A DNA stretch of 64,000 nucleotides, taken from Whalleya microplaca (Eukaryota; Ascomycota; Sordariomycetes; Xylariales; Xylariaceae). The stretch is taken from the NCBI GenBank assembly GCA_022497155.1, contig MU385716.1, positions 806,001 to 870,000 of the forward strand, read 5' to 3'. This document shows, piece by piece, positions 12,749 to 23,916 of the stretch. A model generated the notes under the pieces. The model was not told the origin of the DNA, did not search any database, and saw only the letters and a list, made by a program, of their open reading frames with translations. Every line of letters begins with the position of its first letter. Within the stretch, counting starts at the first letter, position 1. A program made the position numbers and the translations under genes.

Positions 12749-15700
12749 CACGACGCTGCCTGTTCAGCTCTTGTTGAGAGCTAACAGTAATTGATTCAGT
12801 TTCCGTCAACGGCCGGGCATAGGAGATAGCCCTCCTCCAAGGAAATGCCCTTCCCGCCTTGAACCGACTTGCATTCCAGATCATCTAGTCTCAAATCGCT
12901 TCTCGATACCCGTGGCAGGAAATTGCCATCAGCATTAGGCATCCATCGTTCACCTAATTTTCTTGTTCTTTCGCTATGATCAATTCGAATGTGGACGCTG
13001 TACATCTCGGCTCTTTTTGCCCGTAATCCGGGTCTATTGCATTATTATGACGACGCACAGAGGGGCTGACCAGGACGTGCCCATTTTGGGGAGGAAAGAC
13101 CACAGCGGCCGGTGTTTCATTTGGCGTTATGACTGGATTCATGTTTGAATTTTGATTGTCCTGCGTCGCTGTGGATGATTCATTCATGAGGAGTTTCTCG
13201 AAACGATTATTGGCTTGTTTTTGCCTTCTCGCACAGTGCTTCCTTCTAAGTGAATGCGAAACTCTAGATAAAAGGACAGCTCTATATCACCTATTTCCAG
13301 GGAGTCTTTCGTTAAGGCTCGCATGGAAAGCAAATCAGTTATTTATGGGCGTGTGTGCATCGTGGAATTCAATTGCCTGTTTCGTGTGTATAGGTGATCC
13401 GGGCCATTACGTGCCCTTGACTTCCCAGCATTACCCCTTCGACTCTAGCAGTCAGGGGGGGTACTTCAAAACTACTACATACAAAGGAAATGCGGCTTCG
13501 TCTTCGTTGGGATGATATATGGTTTCTCATGGTAAGACAAAAGCTACAGATCATAAGAATTAGAGCATGATAGGGGCTATGTAACCAGAAGAAGGTATTC
13601 CCCCATAAGCTTATTTGATTGCTGTGCTTGCTTTCTTCCCATCGAGGAGAAAAGCACCCTAGCTCTCTCGTTCAGGCTTATGACCGACCCCTCCCCCTCC
13701 CCCAAATAGCTTAACTGCTTGAGTACGCAGCAATAGATGACTCTACAGTGGTTCTAATATCTTGATGTTATTTGAATGGCTTTCTACGACCTCTTCAAAA
13801 GGGAATAAACCACGTGTTGAAGTGTGTAAAATGAGTGTGGCAGGGCCCTCTTATGGACCTTGGGTGATTATAGTAGCTGTTTTGCCTGTGATTCATACGG
13901 ACAGGACATTGCGAGTACATTTACGTATGACGTTATTAATTACTATCGGCATACATTCAACAGCAAATGGGTTCAATAGCCAGTCTTCTTATACTGCAGC
14001 TGTTTCAGTTGGAGTCTTATGAGCTGGTAGGTATCTCTTATACTTCTGATCCTATTGTTATAATACTGGCTTACAATTAACATGAGTGGCGATCATTTCG
14101 ATATAGGTAAAGTTTACTGTTTGACAAAGTTTAGTTGTAGCAAGACAGGGTGAGCACACAATTTTTGAACAGGCATAATGTGGAAGATTGGGATGGATAC
14201 CATTGATTCTTGTATAAATTGAGTCTAGGTGTATCGAGAGCTCTTGGTGAATAAATAGCAATATAGCATGTGAGTCACCTAGCCTCCTATACTCTAATAG
14301 AAGGGGCATTATATGACAAATGGGTTATAGATTAAAAGCATAATTATGGTAACTGTGTTTGAAGCTCTACAATAATGACGTGGGCATCAATAACCTCTTG
14401 AAGGGAGCCTTGGTCTCGCTTGTAGAGTATCTACGACGGGAGCGGTCATATACATTAAGTGTATCAGTGAATATATAATTGTATAGTGGTATACTCTATA
14501 CACCTCTTCTCAATCGTACTTCACTGATACCGGATTATACATAAGGGCTGAAAGGAACACAGACAAACTGCAGAAAATAAAGGCTATTAAATTGATACGT
14601 ATTGCGGAACTCGATAATCATGCAAGTACAGGTTAGCCTCAGATCATCTATTTGCTTATATTTCGATGTCGTTTACTCCGGTCGAAGCTTATTGGTGACC
14701 CATAAGCCATCTGCCGCAGTGACAATGCTGAAAGGGGAAGGAGGGACGAGGGAAAAGGGGGGTTCATCCGAATTTCTGTGCGTTTTGATGCAACTTGCTG
14801 GTCTGATATAATATGACTTATATACAAGTTCGTTCAATATCCGGACGATAAACTTTCAGTATATTTGATATACAGATGATTATACCGTCAAGGAGTCAAG
14901 AACGGCTCCTGTATTGTCTTGTTGCCCTTGTGAGAGCTCATTTCAACACTGGCATATAATCCGTTAGATACTAGCAAGTATGGGCAGTGGCAAGGATCTG
15001 AAAGACAACTATGAATGATTGAGCAGTACAAAGAATATATGGACTCTGTATCTGATAGATTTGCCGGTGTTGTCCTATAAAAAGCCCTTATAACAATGCA
15101 TGTCTAGCTAGCTACCCTTACATCTAAACATCTTAGCTTATCAAGGCTCTTAGACACATTATGCTGTGACCACCTGGGTACTTCAACTATACCTATGATA
15201 TGCACTATATGGGAGATAACAAAGGAGCTCTATCCTGGATTTACTAGGTATCTAAAGCTAAGTGGCTGAGAAGGTATGTACCCTTATATGCTGAACAAGG
15301 TACTAGAGTATAAAAGATGAAAGGCTCTAGCTGTATCTAGAGCAACAATGAGTAAATAAGTTGATTGAGTAGAAGAATATATTAATCCTGGTATATGATT
15401 TAGGATGACTAGAAATAATTATAGCCTCATCTGGGGGTGGGTCCTCTCTTAGCTAGGCAGTATATCGTCACACCTCACTACCATTTGGAAAACGAGCTTC
15501 GCATGTAGAAGCTTCAAGAGAAAGCCGCGATTATAGATAAATGTCCATGTGTATATGTATACTAGTAGACTGTCCATCGCATCGCGATGGAGTAACATGG
15601 CTCAGGGGAGTATGCTGCCGCCTATTGGAAGAATGAACTTGACAAATAACGGTCTCGCCCCCTCGAGTAGATAAATTGCCTCTCGGAGTTAGTATCAACG

Positions 15701-16213
15701 AGTAAAGAAGGAGTACTGGTTCCCTGCATTAGGGACAGAATGGGGATGGGGATCCTGTTATTGGCTTCAATGGCATGAGTCCTGACTGTCGGGATGGTTA
15801 AGACTAGTCGAGACAATGGTTAGGGACATGGAGGGAGGGTGTTGAGTTGGCTCCACCTAATCCAGTGCATCCAACTCTAGATTATGGATGTAACGCGATA
15901 GCCTCTCGGAAGGGGACGTAGGCCTGAATTTTCCCATCTAGCATTCGACGGCTAGTCCTGGTCAGCCTGCAAGGTGGGTTTCACGGTATCGCTTTGCATT
16001 GGAGATCGAGATCATGTTGGACGATTGAGATATATTGTTTGTTCTGGGAATACCAATAACCCCAATTGACGAATTAACTAGTAGAACTTGGTATTGTTCC
16101 TATGTTCCCATGCTTCTATGCTTATTTCGGGGTGCTCTAAGAGTGAAGATCAGAATCCATTCCTTACCACAAGCATATGGTTTCCTAAGAAGCTTGGGAT
16201 AAAGCTACATTGA
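12749..16213. other. Intergenic, partly AT-rich, no convincing gene
   Basis: After the kinase stop there are 3.5 kb in which reading frames are short and unlike protein. From about 13700 to 15600 the DNA is visibly AT-rich and TA-rich, as in decayed or RIP-affected sequence, but no transposon remnant could be recognised. It contains one clear inverted repeat at 14461-14530. Confidence 0.55.
14461..14530. repeat. 11-bp inverted repeat with a nested 6-bp inverted repeat
   Basis: GTATCAGTGAA at 14461-14471 is matched by its exact reverse complement at 14520-14530. Inside the loop, GTATAG at 14481-14486 pairs with CTATAC at 14496-14501. No reading frame is associated. Confidence 0.8.
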
Positions 16214-17354
16214 TTATTTCTTCTCGGACTCCCGTCCAGTTCCCGCATCTGTATCTTTCCCTTGACTGCTACCAACTGAGGGAGACCCGCCTTCAATTGA
16301 CGCCAGCAAGGCATCAAGCTTACTTTCCAAGCTTGTGAGGTTGGCTTCTAGAGCAGCGGCCTGTTGTTCTCCCCTATTTGAGCTTCCGTTAGCTTGATAG
16401 ACTCTTAATATGAGCAACATGTCGGATCAAAGTGAGCTGCGTGAAGCTGTAATGGACGAGAAGAGCATCGTAGAGACGACCATGTTGTTGATTGAGTCTT
16501 CGGGCTATTCAGGACAACCACAAGCACAGAAGTCTGGGAATCTGGAATATGATGCTACTTTGGTTTCAAGAACTTCTGCACTAACAGGGCACTAATCTTG
16601 ATATCCTCGCAGAAACAAGAGGAGGAATTGGCAGTATAGATAGCTTGCAAGGTGTTAAAACGCATAGAATATCGCTGTGCTAACTGTCTAGGTGCGGGTA
16701 AAGACATAGGGAGAATCGAGGCGGCTATCTGATTTGCCCAGAGGCTACCTAGACATCCTTCGACTCTTGCATTTTGTTCAGACGGGAAATTTGGCTGATT
16801 GAAACACAATCGTGTTTTATACGTATATTGTATACAGAATTTGGGATTTGTTGATGATGTGGCACTGAAGTCAAGACATGAGGCGATTGGGAGGCGGGCC
16901 CGTATGGGAAAGTTACACATATTGGGTATGCAGAACAGGAATTTACCATGGGCAGATATGGGAAATGCAGGTGCCTAGGGGGGATTGGCATGTAGGACAA
17001 TGGGATATCAAAACAGCTACTTGGGATTTCCATGCACCCATCATGTCAAACAAGGTTTCGGAATAGATGGCTTGCTCAGATCGATGGCGGATCTTTCCGA
17101 CTCTCTCCATCTCCTGGGCGTTAAGCTCTGATGACAGCTCAGAAAACACACATACCTAGCAAGGTCGTTGAAGGCCTAGATCTCTTGGAGATGGTGTTAG
17201 ATCACAGAGCATGTGACGGTTACACGGGGGATGCTGGAGATATCCAACGGCACGGTGAACTGACCTTAGCCATCTCTGCTTGTGTCGATGCGGCTGGAAT
17301 AGTCTCGTTTGTTGAGCCACCGTTTGGCGCCTGATCATCAGATGACTGGGACAT
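16214..17354 (-). CDS. Small fungal coiled-coil protein, 89 residues, with a very long intron
   Basis: Three exons on the minus strand give an uninterrupted frame: 17354-17265, 17175-17156 (a 20-nt microexon) and 16373-16214. The sum is 270 nt and the phases fit at both junctions. The start codon has a good context (GCC before ATG). The product opens with a Ser/Thr/Asn-rich disordered stretch, MSQSSDDQAPNGGS. A heptad-like helix across the last two exons (NDLARGEQQAAALEANLTSL, then ESKLDALLASIEG) should form a coiled coil. The tail is polar and ends in KK. Intron 1 is 89 nt with a CTAAC branch site. Intron 2 is 782 nt with a GTATGT donor, a GCTAAC branch site and a TAG acceptor. I do not recognise a named family. 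The helix resembles subunits of small coiled-coil complexes, which is only a guess. Codon phase and splice signals make the gene model fairly strong. Confidence 0.7.
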
Positions 17355-18646
17355 GGCGAACGTAGCTAGTCAGCTAACCTAGCGACGTCGTTGGGGGTGA
17401 TGGATTCGATTTCGTGTCCCAGAACGTGTAGGTAATTCGTATGTAGTAGGGGATAATATGGGAATTGATGACAGGCTCTAAAGTCGGTGTCCAATGGCAG
17501 ACGTTAACGGCGGGTTGATCCGCGTTGATAGGCCGATAGGGCAGGCTAGGTTGGTTGTTGGTTGGAGTGTCAGTTTGCCACGTGATAGTGGTAAGTTTTA
17601 GCTAATGTTCCGGCTCGCTTTTTAGCAGGCAGCAAGGGACGGTACGGCTAGACAACTCTATTTCTCAATGTGATCAGCAAGACAGGCAAACATGTCAAAA
17701 TCCCTCGCCTCAACTGCAGATCTCCCCTCCAGCTGGGAAAATATTTCCGATGCTAGATATATATCATAGTACATACATACGCTGATAGGCACACAGATAC
17801 ACAGTAAAATATCTTACTGCGGATACATGTCACAGATTTAACAGATTTAGCTTCGCAGACTTCAACAGGCTGACAGGTCTAGACCATCTAACGTATCTAC
17901 GATATCCTTGGCTTCATTGCCACAGCCACAGTCAGAGTAGCAGAGTAGGCAAGCATGTTGCAAATCGAGTTTCCACTGGGAACGATAGCTTGGATACATA
18001 CGGGTAAGGAGGGCAAGGCTTCCCGCTTGCATCGAGATGTGTAATAGTCCATTGCCTCTTTCGGAACTGATGTTAAGGACAACATGAAGGAAAAGCCAAT
18101 CTGTCAATCTTCCAATCTTCCAATACTCCCCTCACAAACAAATGTGGAAGTATTGGCAGCCGATATGCGATAAAAAGGGTCTAGAACATACACGTTGCAT
18201 GGTACGGATTACAGGGTCTGAGGGGCAAAGAGAGGTATGCCTTAAACCGAATGCAGAACAGACCAGAAAAGACCCCTGCACTGGTGCCGGCACCTGCATT
18301 GGAGTGTGTGAAGCTAGGTGGTCAGCTGATTCATCCGTCATCGGCTGTGCAGGTAGGATCGGTTTAAAATTGAGAACGATGATTGATGAATGTACACATT
18401 CTGTACTGCGTATTGTAGGATTCCCTCCATTTCCCATTCGCGGCTACGCTGCTGGCTGCTACGGAATACGCATGTATGCACAGGCTGACAGACAGCCAGC
18501 AGCAGCAGCTCAAGCTCAACAGCCTCACAATCTCGATCTTGTCCCACAATGACGACTGCAGTGATATGTCAGTTATGCTAGCATGGGAATCTCTTTCCTC
18601 TTTTCCTCGTGTTTCCGCGATGCGATCGAATTTTCCAAAGGCGACG

Positions 18647-18674
18647 TACGCATGTGTAGGTACGCATGTGTAGG
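18647..18674. repeat. Tandem duplication of a 14-mer (TACGCATGTGTAGG)
   Basis: Two perfect adjacent copies in intergenic DNA. Confidence 0.85.
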
Positions 18675-19454
18675 CCCATGGCGATAAATGGTCGGCACAA
18701 CATTCGCTCACAAATGCCATGACACCACACTACCTGTACTGCTTCCCTAGCGGGCTGGCGGGGGAATCCGTAGTATTTGGAAATTTGATGCAAGAAACAT
18801 CTGATGGCTCAGAGTCTGGGGGTTCGTCCCCTTGGAAAATGCCAAGACCTTCGATCCCGGGCCTAAATGTCGATTGCAACACCCTGTTTTCCTTCTCTCT
18901 CTTCCACTTCTGTTCCACCCCATTGGCAGATAGTGACAGCCTTTCGGCTTCCATCTCCTTCGACATTGGCCCTGTGGTCCGACACCCCGATCAATCATCA
19001 ATTTTACACGAGACTATCATCAAGTGCTGGACGATAGAGGATGCCCTAAGGCCAGTGCCCTAAGGACAGAACATACGACCTGGAGCAGTCGAGCAGCTTC
19101 GCCTGCTTTGCCCGGCACCGGACAAAACATCGAAAGGTACTCCGTACTATAACAAGAACAGCGATGAGCTTGGGGATCGAAATACATACATACAGAGTAC
19201 ATACATCCCAGGAAGAGACACACGGGATTAAAGCAACCCACATGCAAGCGGCGTTCCTATTCGCCCTACGCCTCGACCAGCGATCTCGATCTCCCTCAAG
19301 TCCATATTGCGCTGACGGATTTTGTCCCTCGACTTCTGTTGTTGTAGGCTTGTAGCATAGCCCGTCTAATCACTGTCTGCCTGTCTGTCTGCCTGCCTAC
19401 CTGCAAACAGTCGTCGGAGGTCTCTCAGAGTCTCAGGACTTTAGCAAAAGCAGC

Positions 19455-19490
19455 CTAGAGTTACTAGAGTTACTAGAGTTCCTAGAGCTC
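19455..19490. repeat. 9-bp tandem repeat (CTAGAGTTA), four copies
   Basis: Two perfect and two one- or two-base variant copies in intergenic DNA. A CTGT/CTGC-rich stretch lies just upstream at 19371-19403. Confidence 0.85.
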
Positions 19491-20498
19491 ACCTACTGTT
19501 GACATTGTAGGGGGTGTGGACGACGGCCTTTTTATTATTAGTTAGCAGCTCTGGCTACCACATACTAGGCCTGCCTAGTCATGACCAGGCACCGGGCTGC
19601 ATAAGCTTGACCTCTCTACGAGGCACTTCATTCATTCAAACATTGCATATATGGGTCTGACGACAGGTCAGGCTATGATCTTCTAGATAGTCACGTTCCT
19701 GAAAAGTCTCGCCCAGGGCCGGACAGCCCAGCTCGCAAGGCGTGACCTCATATCTCAACACGCTACCTAGAAATGCTGCACCAACCGATCGATGCCTCCC
19801 ACACATTGTTGCCCATCAGTCCATCAATTCCTGAACGTTACCGGGACTTCCCTTTGACTTGTTCGAGAATTGCAACAGCTAGACCTGTAGGTGGGTTTCT
19901 AATTCCCTTTAAGCAAGCGTTCATGTAGTTTTCTGGGTCCTTGCGGCAACGTTTTCACTTTCAGCTGTCACGCATCGAGAAGCTCGTACCGCGATCTCGA
20001 TGAATGTGCACCGTTATCCGGATCTGAAAAATGTAGACGGATCGTATATCACCACAACAGCCCAGGATCCATAATGCTAATTTTCTAGATTCCCCTTAAA
20101 CATTGCCATTGACCCTTGCTGGGCAACAGTCAATTCCGATTTTCAACCATTTAACTCCACAACATAACGATTTTCCATTCCGCACGACAGCACGCGCACG
20201 GCACCAGCAAGGCACTGCACCGTAACTGAGACCTAGTACGCTCGTCCAGCAGGTAACTGAAGTATCTCGGCATTCGCACCTACGGCGCTGTAATTTTAGA
20301 CCCCACGCCCCACACCCTTACTTCGGATCAGCACACGACGCGTCCTCGAATTGTTCCGCCGCCGATCTACGTTGCTGCTGCTTGGGAAGCTTTTTGGTGT
20401 AGGAACTCCAGGCCGTCCGGGACAATAACACGACATATTCCAACAGACTGGTTATTAGACCGGTCTTCGAGGTGAAGAAGCAGGGGACGCTTGCGTGT

Positions 20499-20666
20499 AT
20501 GAACATTAAGGGGTTTGATGCGCGAAGGAGCCGAGACCGTCAATTGAGACAAGGTCAAAACAAGGCATCATCCTCCGCTACACGAACAGTCTTCGAGGAG
20601 CCTAATGCTGAGCTGAGAATATTACCGAACCCAAACGTGGAAACACGGCAACAGTCAGCTATATGA
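20499..20666 (+). other. Possible 55-codon upstream ORF overlapping the HMG-box start codon
   Basis: An ATG at 20499 opens a 55-codon frame whose TGA (20664-20666) overlaps the main start ATG (20663-20665) in the tetranucleotide ATGA. The peptide is basic and polar, with no recognised domain. If the transcript includes it, the arrangement would suit termination-reinitiation control. Whether the transcript starts upstream of 20499 cannot be told from the sequence. Confidence 0.3.
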
Positions 20667-22668
20667 ATTCACTCGAGGTGATCTTCGGCGAGCTGGGCAT
20701 CTCTCAATACCTCAATGCATTTGTCGACCAGGGCTTCGATTCGTGGGAAACAATCCTGGACATCACCGAGTCCGATCTGTAAGACGCCTGACCGGGTGTG
20801 ATGGACAACTTGGGTTCCTCTGACTGACGTATCGAATAGTGATACTCTTGGTGTTAAACTAGGTCATCGAAGGGTAAAGCTGCCTCAACAGTACTCTAAA
20901 CGGAAGACGTGCTGATTGCTTTGGCAGAAACTCCAGCGACGTATCGCAAATTATCGAGGTGTTGCGCCCGGGACGTACCTTGTATCGCCGACTCGCACTA
21001 GTATTGAAGATGCTAAGCTCGATTTGAACCGTTCGGAACCCGTGAAGTCTGAGAACAAAGATGGAACAGGTGTTGCGAAACGCAAATATAGGAGGCATCC
21101 AAAGGTTCGTTATTGCTAAATTTGTTATAGAAGCAAATCCATCTTCGGGAAATTTGTTTCAATACTCCTGTAAATGACGTAAAGCTGACGTTAGAACAGC
21201 CGGATGAAAATGCCCCAGAACGCCCACCTTCGGCCTATGTTCTCTTCTCCAATAGTAAGTCATTCTGCATAGCCGAGAAAGTCATGATGCATCTGTTGAC
21301 TTTCTCGTTTTGCCGAATCCCTGCTGATGTTACCAGAAATGCGAGAGGATTTGAAAGGCCAAAATTTGACCTTCACAGAGATCGCCAAACTTGTCGGTGA
21401 GAATTGGCAAAACTTGACGCGAGCCGAGAAGGAGCCGTTCGAAAGGCAAGCACACGAGGCAAAGGAGAAGTACAATCGTGATCTAGCAGACTACAAGAAG
21501 ACAGCCGAGTTCAGAAAGTACAGCGAATATTTGCATGAGTTCCGCAAAAGACAAGCGGTGCAATTACAAGGTAACGTTCACGTAACTTGTAGAGTTTTGA
21601 CACCGAGTTTTTCTAACCCCAGCAATAGAAAAAGATGTTTCTAAGCGACTGAAGAAAGACACCGACGACATGCGTGGTAGTAGCACTAGCGGTGGATCGG
21701 TTGGGGCCAGTGGCACTCCCAGTGGCACGGGTAGTGGCTCTGATAGCCAGCCAGGTAGTGAGCCCCCTCCGACGCGGCAGCAAAGGATGGGATCGTCAGC
21801 ATCAACAGCAGAAATCGTATTCTCGCCACGAATGAACGGAATGCATCATAACGATGAAATATTACACTCGCCGAGAGCTCTCGCATACGATGACCCGAGT
21901 AGTGGGCGGCCGCGTGGGCTATCAAGTCCCACTTCTCGTGACCCTTCCGTCCATCAATCAAGTCGCCGATCGGGTTGGGTAGAAAACCACCGGATGTTTG
22001 GAGAGTCTCCTAACGTGGTTCCCTGGCTTGACCAGAGGGGTGGTGGCCAAGGGGTTCTTGCGCAATCTCCAGAAAGCGGTTTACCCAGTCTGACGCCTAG
22101 TCATAGCAAGGGTAGCACATCTGGTCGCGGCTCGATGTCTTCTGGATCGATGTCTGCGTCGCGGCCCCCATCATTGAAGACAGAACAATCTTCATCCGGG
22201 AGTGTGGGCTCACTGAGTTCTTACGGCGTCCCCAGGACTCCGAGTGATGCATCCTTGCCGATACATGCTCTTCTTTCAAAGCCAGAAGCGCCTACATATG
22301 TGTCATCGCAAGCTCCTGCTCCGCCTCAGTTGAACACCTTAGTCTCGCAAGTACCGCAATCGATATATCATCCGCAGTCCGGTCGCCCACCTGGAGATCA
22401 ATTGAGCGTCTGCAACGAGGCGCCTGGCAATGGTATGCTGATGAATTTGATTTGATGAAATAGAGCCTACAGCTAATGATTCCCAGGATTCCTTCCAGGG
22501 CCATCCACTACAAAATACGCGACCCCTGATTTTCAGAATGAGTCTGCATTCTCTGCATCTGCTGAGTCGAAGTCAACTTTCATTCCAAAATTGGGAGCTA
22601 CAAATGAAAGTAATCTTGATGGTATCAGTGCTCTGCTCAAGGCCCGAGAAATCGTCGACCGTCGTTGA
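20663..22668 (+). CDS. SAM-domain plus HMG-box DNA-binding protein
   Basis: Seven exons give 535 residues: 20663-20778, 20840-20873, 20928-21104, 21200-21254, 21337-21570, 21623-22432 and 22487-22668. All phases agree. Residues 1-60 form a sterile-alpha-motif domain (FGELGISQYLNAFVDQGFDS, then LGVKLGHRRKLQRRI). An HMG box follows at about 110-190, starting ENAPERPPSAYVLFSN and including GENWQNLTRAEKEPF. The remaining C-terminal region, about 320 residues, is disordered and rich in Ser, Gly and Pro. SAM-HMG proteins of this design are conserved in filamentous ascomycetes. The HMG box bends DNA and the SAM domain is a protein-protein module, so a chromatin or transcription role is likely. I give no symbol because the orthology to named HMG genes is uncertain. 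Exon 2 is only 34 nt. Confidence 0.9.
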
Positions 22669-23916
22669 ACAGAACATCATATACAAATCCTTCCCTTCTA
22701 ACTTCTAGATGAATCCTCGTGGTCATCACTTTTGCATATTATAATTTCGCGAAGTATCGCGTGGCCTTATATTACTAGGTCTATATTTTGATGACCCCTT
22801 TATTCCTGTATGACATATGGAATCAATGTTCGGGGGAAAAAGCACGACATGACACCGACGCGACGACTGTTAGATATTCATGCGAATCTTATGGGCCTGC
22901 CTTTATTTCCTTTCGAACCTGATAAAAAGATCGCAATCGCAAAGTTTTGCCGCAAAATACCCCTATACTTCTGACGGTCGGTCCCCCTGACGCGGGGATC
23001 TACAAGGAAGAAATTCAAATTTGACGTTGTCCGCACCAAATTTGCAGTTACTGTTGTTGCTGATGTGGGGGTTTTATATAGGAGTTATACCGGAACTACA
23101 ACTATTAAGTAGCACTCCGTGAAAAAGGGACAGAAAACGGCGTTCAAGGTGTTCTCACCGGATTACCGTTTGGGCCCTTGTTTATTGTTCCTAGTGTGCA
23201 TCATTATCGAACGAACAGATATTTGGCTTTTAATGAGCGACGAGATGGGGGCAGATTGCAGTTGCATTCTGCACGACACATGTCTTAGTATTACTCCTTA
23301 CCTTAGTATTGTAGTCCAATTGGGACGGCTCCCTATTCTTCGGGATGCCGAAATGTGCTATGTCAGAATGGTTTATCTAGTGTGGTATGACAATGGGGTG
23401 GTGGCCTGACTATGGAACGGGTGCTTTATTAGCGGATTATCAATCAAAAGCATCTTATTGAAGCAACTTTCTGCCCTGTCGGGTATCATCGTGTGACATT
23501 GGGATATTCGTGTCGCTTACGCAAGCCACGTGCAAGAATGATACGCATCACGATTATGCGCAGGCCAATCTAGAAGAGATCTCGATGCACATTGAGAAGC
23601 AACATGGTACGGAAGAGGCTGGTACGGAAGAGGCAGTTAGGCAGGCTGTAAGGCATCCGGTCACGTCCGCACTGTAGATCGATACATCAAGAGAATTACT
23701 TTCATCAAAACCATGATATTCTTGTAAACGCAACTACTTGTCGTCGGTATGCCGACCACGCCTTACCGCAACCAAGAATCGTCCGTCACGACCATTGCTC
23801 AATGTCCACTCCCGAACCATCATCAATCGTCATGTTCCTGCGTATACCCTCGTACTCCTAAACAAAAAACTTGAATCCGTAGTGTATACTTTAGGGTACG
23901 AATGATTATTTAGTAA
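22669..23916. other. Convergent 3' region between the HMG-box and condensin genes
   Basis: Both neighbours end here, so it holds two 3' UTRs. The longest frame (23119-23409 plus) shows no protein-like features. Nothing else is seen. Confidence 0.6.

Larger units (their letters stand above)
17355..20662. other. Intergenic region before the HMG-box gene
   Basis: Short frames on both strands (for example 17862-18107 minus and 18142-18552 plus) have no family resemblance and overlap each other. Simple repeats occur at 18647-18674 and 19455-19490. The last few hundred bases should be the promoter and leader of the HMG-box gene. Confidence 0.5.

Noticed and set aside
12954..13187. 77-codon minus-strand frame (MNESSTATQDNQNSN...)
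   Set aside because: It is antisense to the probable 3' UTR of the kinase gene, composed of low-complexity polar residues, with no continuation.
17862..18107. 81-codon minus-strand frame with an ankyrin-like phrase (GNGLLHISMQAGSLALL)
   Set aside because: It is a single short frame with no neighbouring repeat, no matching exon and an equally good competing frame on the same strand, so it is not supportable as a gene or relic.
18142..18552. 136-codon plus-strand frame with clustered cysteines
   Set aside because: It has no signal peptide, the cysteine spacing fits no known effector family, and composition drifts to poly-Ala/Gln from a CAG run. Considered chance.
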